Origin: an uncultured bacterium | GTDB taxonomy: Bacteria; Patescibacteriota; Minisyncoccia; Phycocordibacterales; DATDWN01 | Assembly: GCA_903861205.1 (NCBI GenBank) | Contig: CAIOTC010000010.1 | Coordinates: 1-35,703 of the forward strand | DNA: 35,703 nt | Direction of reading: 5' to 3' | Shown here: positions 6,577 to 14,607 of the stretch, piece by piece | Numbering within the stretch: the first letter of the stretch is position 1 | Layout of the letters: each line of letters opens with the position of its first letter | The notes under the pieces: generated by a model | Seen by the model: only the letters and a program-made list of their open reading frames with translations | The model's database searches: none | Told to the model about the DNA's origin: nothing | Program-made: the position numbers and the translations under genes

Positions 6577-7905
6577 TTATGAGAATAGATTTTCTTCGTC
6601 AATTATCTTTTTAATGTTTTCTTTCAAATCTGAAATTTTGACTCTAATTTGCTTGGCTGTATCCCTATCTCGGAGTGTAACGGTATCATCTTCCAATGTT
6701 TCAAAATCTATGGTACAGGTCGTAACGGTACCAATTTCGTCCTGACGGCGGTAACGTTTGCCGATGTTGCCATTGTCATCGAACTCGCAGGAAAATTCTT
6801 TGCGCAGCATCTGAAAAACCTCGCGCGCTTTGGCCACCAGTTCCGGTTTGTTTTTAAGTAGAGGAAAAACCGCAACCTTAATCGGAGCAATCGCAGGTTT
6901 GAACGCGAGATATGTTCGAACTTCGCCATTCATTTCTTCTTCGCGGTAGGCATCGGTCATGACAGCGAGAATGGTTCGATCAACACCAAGCGACGGCTCT
7001 ATGACATGAGGAATGAATCTTTCTTTTGTTTCTTCATCGAAATAAGAAAGATCTGCGTTGGACAAAGCAGTGTGGCTTTTCAAATCAAAATCAGTCCTGT
7101 AGGCCAATCCGTACAATTCTTTTTTGCCGAAAGAATAATCAAACTCGAAATCAATCGTCCGTTTTGAATAATGAGCTCTCTCGCCGTCCGGCACCTCAAG
7201 CTCATGGACGTGTGATTTTTCCAAACCGATAGCCGAGCACCATTCCAGCATGACCTGTCTCCACGCATCAAAAGATTTTTCCCATTCACTAGGTTTTACA
7301 AAATATTCGACTTCCATTTGCTCAAATTCTCTGGAGCGGAAAACAAAATCTCGCGGAGCTATTTCATTTCTGAAAGCCTTGCCGATTTGACCCATGCCAA
7401 AAGGCAGTTTCGGATGAAGCGAATCCAAAATATTTTTGAAATTGACGAACATTCCACCGGCAGTTTCCGGACGCAAGTAAGAAACAGAGGAAGCGTCTTC
7501 CGTTGCTCCGACAAAAGTTTTAAACATCATATTAAACTGTCTTTCTCCCCCGAGTTTTCCGCCACAATCCTGGCATTTGTCTTTGTTTTCAAGTTGGTCA
7601 GCCCTGAATCGATGATGACATTTTTCACATTCCACCAAAGGATCGGAGAAGCCAGAAACATGTCCGCTGGCCACCCAAGCTTTCGGATTCATTATTATGG
7701 CCGCATCCATTCCGTACATATCGCCCCTGTCAGTGACAAACATTTTCCACCAAAGATTTTTCACATTATTTTTCAAAGCTACACCGTATGGACCATAATC
7801 CCAAGTGCCCGCCAGCCCGCCATAAATTTCCGAACCAGGGAAAATGAACCCCCGCCTTTTGCAAAGCGAGACAATCTTGTCCATCAAATCGTTTTTGTCA
7901 GTCAT
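6577..7905 (-). CDS. glyS: Glycyl-tRNA synthetase (single-chain alpha2 type)
   Basis: This 442-aa class II synthetase is of the eukaryal/archaeal single-chain GlyRS type, not the bacterial two-subunit GlyQ/GlyS enzyme. It shows the N-terminal GFIFPGSEIYGG motif, a zinc-binding insert with CEKCHHR and CQDCGG, motif 2 with FRNEIAPRDFVFRSREF, motif 3 with EPSLGVDRTILAVM, and a C-terminal anticodon-binding domain (about residues 340-440) ending in a His/Pro/Thr-type fold. The length fits the short bacterial version. The ATG is preceded by a -10-like TATATT exactly 6 nt upstream and has no Shine-Dalgarno sequence. It follows the DUF11-like surface protein gene on the same strand. Confidence 0.96.
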   Translation of the reverse strand: MTDKNDLMDKIVSLCKRRGFIFPGSEIYGGLAGTWDYGPYGVALKNNVKNLWWKMFVTDRGDMYGMDAAIIMNPKAWVASGHVSGFSDPLVECEKCHHRFRADQLENKDKCQDCGGKLGGERQFNMMFKTFVGATEDASSVSYLRPETAGGMFVNFKNILDSLHPKLPFGMGQIGKAFRNEIAPRDFVFRSREFEQMEVEYFVKPSEWEKSFDAWRQVMLEWCSAIGLEKSHVHELEVPDGERAHYSKRTIDFEFDYSFGKKELYGLAYRTDFDLKSHTALSNADLSYFDEETKERFIPHVIEPSLGVDRTILAVMTDAYREEEMNGEVRTYLAFKPAIAPIKVAVFPLLKNKPELVAKAREVFQMLRKEFSCEFDDNGNIGKRYRRQDEIGTVTTCTIDFETLEDDTVTLRDRDTAKQIRVKISDLKENIKKIIDEENLFS

Positions 7906-7911
7906 GGGTTA

Positions 7912-7939
7912 AATATAGCTGATTTATCCAAAATTACAA
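7912..7939 (-). promoter_or_regulatory. Putative glyS promoter, leaderless type
   Basis: The -35-like TTGTAA (7934-7939), a 16-bp spacer and the -10-like TATATT (7912-7917) end 6 nt before the glyS ATG. No ribosome-binding sequence fits in between. Confidence 0.55.
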
Positions 7940-7980
7940 ATTTTCGCATTCTCTTAACTCTAACTTCTTCTCTCTAATCT

Positions 7981-9897
7981 CTACCTTGTAACTGTATCCT
8001 GCCCAGTGACAAAATTCGGATCGCTGAATCGCGTGTTCACATCCATGGCCGAAGCGTGCAAAGTGGTCTGGGTGTATGTATCCGTTGCCACGCCCAAAAT
8101 GTTCGAGACCAAGCCAAGTATCTGTCCCGACTGAGTAACGCTTGGAGTTATGCCAACTTTAAACGAAACTGTTCTCGGTGAATATGTAAAACCGGTGCCA
8201 CTTGAGACATTACCGACAGACCATAGGAGTGTGCGCTGATCCGGATTGTACGTCACGCGTTCGCTCGATGGAGAAATTTCCCCTTTCCAAACTACGCCGG
8301 TCGGAAGCGTGGCCGAAACAGCCGTGCCCGTCAAATCGTTTACGGTATTTGAAAGCGTCCAGGTAATCGTGTAAGTCGTCTCTATGTCAGCTCGCGGTGG
8401 TATGGGCCCCGTGTTCGTTAGCGATCCGGCGGAGTAGTATGACTTGGCCGTAAGTCCGAGATCGGAGAGGAATTTTATGGTCATGTTTTGAGTGGAAGAC
8501 ACCGGCCCGGCCTCAGTACCGGTACGACTGCCATCCATCTCCACCGCGACGTCGATATGGGGATTTTTGATCGAACGAATTTGAACAAGATTTGAAAGTG
8601 ACGTAACAGAAAATGCCACTTGACCGCTGTCCCCCGGCGACATGTCGCTCAAACTGCCGGTGGTATTTTTGTCCCACAAAATGGTGTTATCGAGCGATCG
8701 GTAAAATCCGCCGCTGCCCGCAGTGACTTGCGTTCTGTCGAAAACATTCCCGGAAAGTTTAACTGTAATATTTCCGTTCGTTATTTTGTCCGGTAAAGTG
8801 TTTTGCCAGCCGATTGTCACGGGCACACTTTGTCCGATGGTTGCTACATTATTGTCGCCATTCGAAGCCGAAACGGACAAATCGAAAAATGATTTGCGAA
8901 TGCCGACCGTGGCCTGTTCCACCGCCAAGTCCGTATCAAAGTCCTTGGCGCTAGCATCGCTTCCCGTCCCGAGCGAAATACGGAAAGATCTGTCCTCCAT
9001 GTTTTGTCCGACCAGAGTTCCCGTGACTGTCAGAGTTTTTTTATCACCATCTTTCAGATCGCCCACTTTCCAAATATTGTTGCCGCTTGAAAGCGGTTTG
9101 ATGCTCGAATCTTTGTACGTAAATCCATACGGATATTCAATTTTGACCAAAGCGTTCTGGACCGCCACGCTGGAATTGGAAGTAACGTCGATTGAAAATG
9201 TCACATCCTGACCGGAATTGATTTCTATCGGATATTTAACGTCCAGCAAAAGCGGAGATGAGCTGATGGACACATCATATGTTTTTTCTTTCGAGAAAAC
9301 AGCGTTCGATCCGGTGACAGTGTATTCCAGTCGGAGCTTGAGAGTTTTCGTCGCACCTTTTTCTCCGAACATCAGAGCTCGGAGAGAATAATCCTTGCTC
9401 TGGCCATTTGCGATAGTGCCGAGGTCGGTTTTGTCTCGCACCAAAGGCGTGCCGGATTTGTCCACCGATTGCGTGCCTGTCGGATAATCAATCGAGAGTG
9501 TCACTTTTTCCAAGCTCGTGCGATTTTGGTTGACAACGGAAAGATTTAGGTCAAGTTCCTCGCCGGAAGAAATAGTGCTCGGTCCAACAATTTTAATATC
9601 AACATTGTTCGACGAAATCATATTCAATCCGCCAAAAAAGATGAAAGCTGCGGCGCCGAGAGCAAGGAAAAAAAAGATGATTGATCCCAGCAAAAATTTA
9701 TTAAAAAATGAATTACTTTTTCTTTTCATGGCAATGGCTTCGGCCGACATTTCGAACGATGGCGGATTTCCCCAACTGTTTTTGACGTCGTAATCAACTT
9801 CGGAAACAGGTGTCCGCTTTTCTTTCGGCACGTTCGATTCGTCCCGCGAATATAGCGATCTTTTCAAACGTTCCAACCGGCTTTTGTCGAATTCCAT
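7981..9897 (-). CDS. Large single-TM surface protein with DUF11/Ig-like repeats
   Basis: This is a 638-aa protein with a basic cytoplasmic N-terminus of about 65 residues (several KR clusters), one strong membrane helix at about residues 67-90 (FLLGSIIFFFLALGAAAFIF) and a long extracellular part. The outer part is built of beta-sandwich units resembling DUF11 or conserved-repeat domains: each has an SGQDVTFSIDV-like opening, a VKIEYPYGF-like strand and a closing KVGDLKDGDKKTLTVT-like strand. At least four units are visible. No catalytic motif is seen. It probably serves in the cell envelope as a structural or adhesive protein; the exact role is unknown. Similar genes often neighbour recO in this kind of genome, as here. 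A TATAAT with an extended -10 lies 7 nt before the ATG and overlaps the end of recO. Confidence 0.85.
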   Translation of the reverse strand: MEFDKSRLERLKRSLYSRDESNVPKEKRTPVSEVDYDVKNSWGNPPSFEMSAEAIAMKRKSNSFFNKFLLGSIIFFFLALGAAAFIFFGGLNMISSNNVDIKIVGPSTISSGEELDLNLSVVNQNRTSLEKVTLSIDYPTGTQSVDKSGTPLVRDKTDLGTIANGQSKDYSLRALMFGEKGATKTLKLRLEYTVTGSNAVFSKEKTYDVSISSSPLLLDVKYPIEINSGQDVTFSIDVTSNSSVAVQNALVKIEYPYGFTYKDSSIKPLSSGNNIWKVGDLKDGDKKTLTVTGTLVGQNMEDRSFRISLGTGSDASAKDFDTDLAVEQATVGIRKSFFDLSVSASNGDNNVATIGQSVPVTIGWQNTLPDKITNGNITVKLSGNVFDRTQVTAGSGGFYRSLDNTILWDKNTTGSLSDMSPGDSGQVAFSVTSLSNLVQIRSIKNPHIDVAVEMDGSRTGTEAGPVSSTQNMTIKFLSDLGLTAKSYYSAGSLTNTGPIPPRADIETTYTITWTLSNTVNDLTGTAVSATLPTGVVWKGEISPSSERVTYNPDQRTLLWSVGNVSSGTGFTYSPRTVSFKVGITPSVTQSGQILGLVSNILGVATDTYTQTTLHASAMDVNTRFSDPNFVTGQDTVTR

Positions 9898-9904
9898 GTC
9901 TTTT

Positions 9905-9932
9905 ATTATATCACAAATGACTTTCTTTCAAA
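9905..9932 (-). promoter_or_regulatory. Putative promoter of the DUF11 protein gene, inside the recO 3' end
   Basis: A consensus -10 TATAAT (9905-9910) preceded by TGA (extended -10), with a -35-like TTTGAA (9927-9932) 16 bp away, lies 7 nt from the ATG at 9897. The -35 lies within the last recO codons. Confidence 0.6.
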
Positions 9933-10498
9933 CCTTTGTTTATTTTTTCCACCATTTCTCTTTTGACCGGAGAAACCGACAGCAAAATGCCTTTGTTCCA
10001 CTCGGAAATCGGGACCAAAAATTTTTCTGCTTTGCTGTCTTTATTTATGTAGCCAAGCAAGTACAAAATGCGGAGCATCATTAAACATTCAAAATCAGCG
10101 ATTTCTTTTTCATCTACGCTATAGCGTAGATATGCAAATCCGCTTTGGACAACGGCGAAAATTTCTTTTTGTCTCTCCTCCCCCGGCATCATACGCACCA
10201 GTACTTCGGCTATTTGAGCCAGCAGTTTTTGAGCAAATTGTGGCAAATCAAAAAAGAAATTTTCATTCGGAATGGCACTGGTGATTTTCCAGCCATTTTT
10301 TCCTTTGACGGCGGAGAGTGTAACTAGAGAATATTCCTGAAGCGCCGATGAAAGTTTGGAGACGTTTGACCGCACCGCCTGGGCCGAAGCGATGACCATT
10401 CCCAGATCTTTGGTCAGTACGTAAAAAAGAGCGTTTGATTCGCCAAACGGTTTTCTCTTTAGAACAATTCCGTCCGTAGTGTAGATGTGGTAGGACAT
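9911..10498 (-). CDS. recO: DNA repair protein RecO
   Basis: This 195-aa RecO homologue mediates RecA loading and strand annealing in the RecF pathway. It begins with the OB-fold signature YHIYTTDGIVLKRKPFGESNALFYVLTKDLG, followed by AQAVRS and the all-helical C-terminal half (LAQIAEVLVRMMPGEE). It is shorter than the usual 230-250 aa and lacks the cysteine zinc finger found in some RecO proteins. Residues AYLRYSVDE are partly encoded by a perfect 20-bp palindrome. It lies between ileS and the DUF11 protein gene. No Shine-Dalgarno sequence is apparent. Confidence 0.85.
   Translation of the reverse strand: MSYHIYTTDGIVLKRKPFGESNALFYVLTKDLGMVIASAQAVRSNVSKLSSALQEYSLVTLSAVKGKNGWKITSAIPNENFFFDLPQFAQKLLAQIAEVLVRMMPGEERQKEIFAVVQSGFAYLRYSVDEKEIADFECLMMLRILYLLGYINKDSKAEKFLVPISEWNKGILLSVSPVKREMVEKINKGLKESHL
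10112..10131. repeat. Perfect 20-bp palindrome inside recO
   Basis: ATCTACGCTATAGCGTAGAT is fully self-complementary and codes for part of the sequence LRYSVD. It lies in the helical domain, where RecO proteins vary in length. Confidence 0.8.
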
Positions 10499-10510
10499 GA
10501 GGTTTCAATT

Positions 10511-10638
10511 CAAAATTTCTTACGATGAATTTCTTGTGTCATCCCCGCGCAGGCGGGGATCCAGTTCAAACTCTAGATTCCCGCATTCGCGGGAATGACA
10601 ACTAATGCGCCGGAAAAGTGTTGCCTCGACGAAATTTA
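10511..10638. repeat. Composite intergenic repeat between ileS and recO
   Basis: The ends are aaatttcttacgat on the left and cggaaaagtgttgcctcgacgaaattt on the right (quoted in part), the same two ends that flank the element at 27601-27737. The interior differs: here it is a GTCAT-type palindrome (10537-10600). This suggests either one palindrome inserted into another or exchange of the central part. The right end runs into the ileS stop codon. Confidence 0.55.
10537..10600. repeat. GTCATCCCCGCG-type palindromic repeat, copy 2
   Basis: Two hairpins are present, CCCCGC gca GGCGGGG and TTCCCGC att CGCGGGAA, bounded by TGTCATCCCCGCG at one end and CGCGGGAATGACA at the other. It is related to 2092-2183. 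Confidence 0.8.
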
Positions 10639-13600
10639 TGAATTTCCAATTGTTGAGATTGAGGTGGTATGACCATCAATATCAACTGAGTGAGTTTGTG
10701 TTTCCGTTGAATATTTTATTCCACTAACCAGTGTAGTTTGTTGAATCATTTTGGAATGGAGATCGAAAACTTTTTTGAGATAATCGTCGGTTGAAACGAC
10801 AATCTCGATTTTATCATTCGGATTGAGATTTTCTTTTTTGCGGATGTCTTGAATGGCGCGGATGATTTCACGAGCCAATCCTTCGGCTTTCAATTCTTCG
10901 GTGATATTTGTATCCAATTCAAAATCGCTTTCCATTTTTTCATCCACCACAATTTCTTTAACATTTATCTCATCTTTGATAATTTCTAGAATTTCTGAAT
11001 TATTCTTGAATCCTGAATCATGAATCTTGATTCTTAAAGTTTGCAGAGGTTGGCGGACTTTCAATCCCGCTTTCTGTCGCAGTTCCAAAGCGCTCGTGAC
11101 CATATTTCTTGCCACCTGCATTTCCTCAATCAGCTTGGTGTCAAAGGCCACCTTTGACATGTCGGACCAATCTTCCAGATGAACGCTCTCTTTCATTTTT
11201 CCGCCAGTTACTTGCAGATAAACTTCCTCGGCTAGAAACGGCATAAACGGTGCCATGATTTTGGCCAGTTCAACCAGAACAAAAGCCGTGGTTTGCGAAA
11301 CCATTTCTTTTTCTGATTTGTCTTCCAATTTGAAGCGGTCGCGTGAACGGCGCAAATACCAAGTCGACAAATCCTCGACAAAATCCATGATTGGCCGCGA
11401 TGCCCGATCCAATTCATACGCATCAAGCGATTTGGTTACAATGCCATGCAATTCCAATAACCGCGATAAAATCCATTTGTCCAGAATGTTCTCACTTTTC
11501 CGCAAGAACGGTTCTTGCGGAAAAGAGGCTCCATACATTTGGTAGAAAGACAAAACATTGTAAACTTTCTGGACGATTTTTTTGGAAACTTCGTCCACGC
11601 CTTTTTCGGAAAAGTTCAGATCCTCGGCTTTGACCGCCGGTGACGACATCAAATAATATCGCAAACTGTCCGCGCCGTATTTGTCGACGATGTACATGAT
11701 GTCCGGATAATTTTTCAAACTCTTGGCCATCTTGCGGCCATCCTCGGCCAAAACCATGCCGTTGACCACCACCCTTTTGTACGGACTTTTGTCAAAAAGG
11801 CCCGTACCCAAAACGATCATCGTATAAAACCATCCGCGAGTTTGATCCTGACCTTCGGCAATAAAATCGGCCGGAAAAATCGGGCTGTTTTTTTCTTCAA
11901 GCAATTCTTTGTTTTCAAACGGATAATGATTTTGAGCGAAAGACATCGAACCGGATTCAAGCCAACAATCAAAAACTTCCGGAATGCGCTTCATGACTTT
12001 GCCGTCTTTGTCATGCAAAACAACCTCGTCGATGTAGGGACGATGCAAATCGATTTCGAATTTTTCGTTGTGAGGTAGGGCAACGAAACCACATTTAATC
12101 ACTCCGGCGTTGTGAAAACCGCTTTCAGAATATTTTTTCAAAATATCTTTAAGCGAAACACCCGCAGCAAAGCGATTGGCCAAATTGAGAGGAGCTCCGT
12201 GAGACACCACCAAAATATTTTTGCCGTCAAACTTTTTGTCAGTCTCATACAAAAATTCCATAACTCTCGAGCTGACGTCACTCAATGATTCTCCACCGTC
12301 GATTTTTACGCCGAGTTCAAGCTCACCCCAATGATTTTTCCACGGCTGGCCGTCAAAATTTCCACAGCCAATTTCGCCAAGCCGGTCGTCAAAAATAATT
12401 TTATCTTTTTCCAATCCGATTTCTTTGGCCACGATTTCAGCCGTTTCTTTGGTGCGCAAAAACGGAGACGAGACGATCAAATCTATTTTCTCTTTGACCA
12501 AATTTTTGGCTGATTCTAGGACTTCCTCGCGACCTTGCTTGGTCAGTGGATCTTTGTTTTCTTTTTTGCAACTTATGATCCGCCCATTAGCATTCGACTC
12601 CGACTGGCCATGTCTCATCAAAAAATATTTATTTTTTCTGCCGATATAATCTTTCAAATCGGCAATCGAGCCGATAACAACACGCTCGCCGTTTTCCTTG
12701 TCCCAAACAGGAAGTGGTGCGCCCCAGTATCGCGAGCGCGAAATAGCCCAATCGCGCGCACCCTCCAGCCATTTACCAAACCTGCCCTCGCCGATTTCTG
12801 GCGGATTCCAAGCCACGCCACTGTTGATTTTGACCAGTTTGTCTTTCAAATCCGTCACCTTGATAAACCACGAAGTCGTCGCGTAATTTAGAAGCGGAGT
12901 GTCGCAACGCCAGCAATGCGGGTACGAGTGAATGATTTTTTCTTTTTCAAAAAGTGTGACGGCTTTGGCCAAATATTTTATAACTTCAATGTCGGCTTTT
13001 TGATGGTCGCCTTTTGGTTTTACGGACCCTGAAAAATCCGTCACTTCTTTTTTAAATGTGCCATCAACGTTCACGTGCTGAATGAATGGCAACTTTTTCT
13101 CTTTACCCAAATTGAGATCGTCCTCACCGAAAGCCGGCGCAATATGCACGATACCGGTGCCGTCAGTCGTAGTTACGAAATCTCCGTGGTAAACTTTGAA
13201 ACCGTTCTGGCGATTTTCCAATTGGTCGTTGTCGTAGTAATCAAAAAGCGGAGTGTAAGAAATTCCTAAAAGTTTTTCACCGGAAATTTCCGAGACAATT
13301 TCAAAATCTTTTTTCAAAACTTTTTCCGCCAACTCTTTGGCCATGATGAAAAACTGCCCGTCTTTTTTAATTTTGGCGTAAGTGACTTCCTTGTTTACCG
13401 CCAAAGCGACATTGCCCGGCAAAGTCCACGGCGTTGTCGTCCACGCCAGAAAATAAGTCTCTTCTTCGTCCCCACTTTCGACTTTTGACTTTTGACTTTT
13501 GACTCTGAACTTTACGTAAACGGAAAGGTCAGTTATATCTTTATATCCCTGATTGACTTCAAAGTTCGAGAGCGTCGTTTCGCAGTGCGGGCAAAGGTGC

Positions 13601-14136
13601 ATCGACTTGAAACTTTTGTAAACCAAATTTTTGTCGTACAGATTTTTGAACGCCCACCAAACAGATTCGGTGTAGGAAGTGTCCATTGTTTTGTAATCGT
13701 TCTCCATATCCACCCACCTGCCCACGCGCGGAATAATTTTTTTCCATTCGTCCGCGTAACGCATGACCACTTTTCTGGCCTCGGCGTTAAATTTTCCCAC
13801 CCCAAAAGCCTCAATGTCTTTTTTGGTGGCAAAGCCGAGTTCTTTTTCGACAATGTTTTCAACTGGCAAGCCGTGACAATCCCAACCCCACCGGCGTTCC
13901 ACATGCTTCCCCTTCATCGTTTGATATCGCGGAATGACGTCTTTTATCGTGCCGGGCAAAATGTGGCCATAGTGAGGAAGCCCCGTGGCAAAAGGTGGTC
14001 CGTCAAAAAAGACAAAATTGCCGTTCGGCGATTCTTTTTCCAGAGATTTTTCAAAAATTTTATTATCCTGCCAAAATTTGAGGATTTTCTCCTCTTTTAA
14101 CACAACGTCCGATTTGACCGGTTTTTCTTCGTTCAT
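10636..14136 (-). CDS. ileS: Isoleucyl-tRNA synthetase with an embedded histidine-phosphatase domain
   Basis: This 1166-aa class Ia synthetase charges tRNA-Ile. HIGH appears as HYGH (residues 55-58), the editing domain CP1 shows TTTPWTLPGNVALAVN and GTGIVHIAPAFGEDD, a zinc pair CPHC/CWRC is present, the DCWLESGS motif is at about 723, KMSKS appears as KMAKS (802-806), and the C-terminal helical anticodon domain follows. Residues of about 502-690, exactly between the usual WGAPLPVWD...ADLKDYI and DLHRPYID blocks, are replaced by a complete histidine-phosphatase domain (see 12067-12633). Without it the length is about 980 aa, normal for the eukaryal-like IleRS class. Two palindromes (11495-11525, 11143-11164) and a heptamer tandem repeat (13474-13506) lie within the gene. 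The ATG has no Shine-Dalgarno sequence; TAATAT ends 6 nt before it. Confidence 0.96.
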   Translation of the reverse strand: MNEEKPVKSDVVLKEEKILKFWQDNKIFEKSLEKESPNGNFVFFDGPPFATGLPHYGHILPGTIKDVIPRYQTMKGKHVERRWGWDCHGLPVENIVEKELGFATKKDIEAFGVGKFNAEARKVVMRYADEWKKIIPRVGRWVDMENDYKTMDTSYTESVWWAFKNLYDKNLVYKSFKSMHLCPHCETTLSNFEVNQGYKDITDLSVYVKFRVKSQKSKVESGDEEETYFLAWTTTPWTLPGNVALAVNKEVTYAKIKKDGQFFIMAKELAEKVLKKDFEIVSEISGEKLLGISYTPLFDYYDNDQLENRQNGFKVYHGDFVTTTDGTGIVHIAPAFGEDDLNLGKEKKLPFIQHVNVDGTFKKEVTDFSGSVKPKGDHQKADIEVIKYLAKAVTLFEKEKIIHSYPHCWRCDTPLLNYATTSWFIKVTDLKDKLVKINSGVAWNPPEIGEGRFGKWLEGARDWAISRSRYWGAPLPVWDKENGERVVIGSIADLKDYIGRKNKYFLMRHGQSESNANGRIISCKKENKDPLTKQGREEVLESAKNLVKEKIDLIVSSPFLRTKETAEIVAKEIGLEKDKIIFDDRLGEIGCGNFDGQPWKNHWGELELGVKIDGGESLSDVSSRVMEFLYETDKKFDGKNILVVSHGAPLNLANRFAAGVSLKDILKKYSESGFHNAGVIKCGFVALPHNEKFEIDLHRPYIDEVVLHDKDGKVMKRIPEVFDCWLESGSMSFAQNHYPFENKELLEEKNSPIFPADFIAEGQDQTRGWFYTMIVLGTGLFDKSPYKRVVVNGMVLAEDGRKMAKSLKNYPDIMYIVDKYGADSLRYYLMSSPAVKAEDLNFSEKGVDEVSKKIVQKVYNVLSFYQMYGASFPQEPFLRKSENILDKWILSRLLELHGIVTKSLDAYELDRASRPIMDFVEDLSTWYLRRSRDRFKLEDKSEKEMVSQTTAFVLVELAKIMAPFMPFLAEEVYLQVTGGKMKESVHLEDWSDMSKVAFDTKLIEEMQVARNMVTSALELRQKAGLKVRQPLQTLRIKIHDSGFKNNSEILEIIKDEINVKEIVVDEKMESDFELDTNITEELKAEGLAREIIRAIQDIRKKENLNPNDKIEIVVSTDDYLKKVFDLHSKMIQQTTLVSGIKYSTETQTHSVDIDGHTTSISTIGNS
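11143..11164. repeat. TGTCAAAGG inverted repeat inside ileS
   Basis: TGTCAAAGG and CCTTTGACA form perfect 9-bp arms with a very short loop, coding for SKVAFDT. The arm sequence is the same as the start of the argS palindrome at 14886-14940. Confidence 0.6.
11495..11525. repeat. 31-bp palindrome inside ileS, shared with argS
   Basis: CTTTTCCGCAAGAAC and GTTCTTGCGGAAAAG are perfect inverted arms around a single central base. The sequence recurs at 16156-16182 in argS. In ileS it encodes FPQEPFLRKSE. Confidence 0.9.
12067..12633 (-). other. Histidine-phosphatase (phosphoglycerate mutase-like) domain nested in IleRS
   Basis: These are residues of about 502-690 of the ileS product. The domain carries the full catalytic set of the histidine phosphatase superfamily: the nucleophile motif LMRHGQSESN (RHG), SSPFLRTKETAEIV with the second arginine, a GEIGCGNFDG acidic-residue region, GGESLSDV, and the second histidine in VVSHGAPL. 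The family dephosphorylates small molecules or proteins through a phosphohistidine intermediate; the substrate cannot be told. The reading frame is continuous on both sides, so this is one polypeptide. The domain's N- and C-termini would have to lie close together to fit within the synthetase, as they do in many nested domain insertions. Confidence 0.93.
13474..13506. repeat. Tandem heptamer repeat in ileS (ACTTTTG-type)
   Basis: Three perfect copies and one degenerate copy of ACTTTTG/ACTTTCG stand in tandem and encode RVKSQKSKVES within the CP1 editing domain. This replication-slippage-type insert extends a surface loop, and each 7-bp unit change would shift the frame unless three units change together. 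Confidence 0.75.
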
Positions 14137-14142
14137 TCCACC

Positions 14143-14170
14143 ATATTAGCATTTCTGATGATTTTTTCAA
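14143..14170 (-). promoter_or_regulatory. Putative ileS promoter, leaderless type
   Basis: The -35-like TTGAAA (14165-14170) and -10-like TAATAT (14143-14148), separated by 16 bp, end 6 nt before the ileS ATG. The promoter lies directly after the terminator of the upstream small gene. Confidence 0.6.
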
Positions 14171-14176
14171 AAGAAA

Positions 14177-14194
14177 AGCCTCCCGAAGGAGGCT
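14177..14194 (-). terminator. Terminator of the 102-aa membrane protein gene
   Basis: AGCCTCC/GGAGGCT forms a 7-bp stem with a 4-nt loop, followed on the minus strand by TTTCTTTTG. The stem overlaps the stop codon. Confidence 0.85.
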
Positions 14195-14501
14195 AGCGGC
14201 GGATATTTTTTAGCCATGAATAAATGCAGCAAACACCAATCACCAAAACAACTCCCGAAAAAACTATGATGTATGATGTTTCCTTCATTCTTTGAGGATC
14301 AGTTTCAAACAATCTTATCCAGATTAAAACCCAGATAATCATGCTCGCGAGCAGAGAATATAATCCGAAATATGCTGATTTTTTTGATGCCTCGACAAAA
14401 CCCTGTTCTTTCAATCCTGAAACAGCCAGAAAGGTAGCGATCAACCCAAAAACCAGTGCGATCCAAAAGCCGACAAATGGGAGCCATAGTTCGTCAAACA
14501 T
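14193..14501 (-). CDS. Small three-TM membrane protein
   Basis: This 102-aa membrane protein is unrecognised. Three hydrophobic segments are visible: LPFVGFWIALVFGLIATFLA, FGLYSLLASMIIWVLIWI and YIIVFSGVVLVIGVCCIY, followed by a short basic tail (WLKNIRR). The ORF track starts two codons earlier at a TTG. I choose the ATG (MFDELW) because a GGAGG lies 7 nt upstream, while the TTG would be only 1 nt from it. The gene has its own hairpin terminator and stands between argS and ileS with palindromic DNA upstream. Its ribosome site and terminator resemble those of the nucleotide island rather than its housekeeping neighbours. Confidence 0.8.
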   Translation of the reverse strand: MFDELWLPFVGFWIALVFGLIATFLAVSGLKEQGFVEASKKSAYFGLYSLLASMIIWVLIWIRLFETDPQRMKETSYIIVFSGVVLVIGVCCIYSWLKNIRR

Positions 14502-14543
14502 TTTCAAACCTCCGGTGGTAATATTACGAATTTTTTACAGTTT

Positions 14544-14607
14544 GTCAACCCTGTGAAATCCAGCGAAGCTGGTAGGAGCGAAGCTCCTATTTCACAGGGT
14601 CAACCCT
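14544..14607. repeat. Three-stem palindromic element flanked by 9-bp direct repeats
   Basis: An outer stem CCCTGTGAAAT/ATTTCACAGGG (14549-14599) encloses two hairpins, CCAGC gaa GCTGG and TAGGAGC gaa GCTCCTA, giving a three-way junction. GTCAACCCT occurs directly repeated at 14544-14552 and 14599-14607, overlapping the outer arms. The right copy covers part of the argS stop codon. Confidence 0.75.

Noticed and set aside
7318-7977. 219-aa plus-strand ORF
   Set aside because: It is the antisense shadow of glyS, which has full synthetase motifs.
13492-14100. 202-aa plus-strand ORF
   Set aside because: It is the antisense shadow of ileS.
10636-14136. ileS and a separate phosphatase gene joined by misassembly
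   Set aside because: The frame is continuous on both sides, the insertion falls exactly between two conserved IleRS blocks, and no stop or start signals are seen at the edges.
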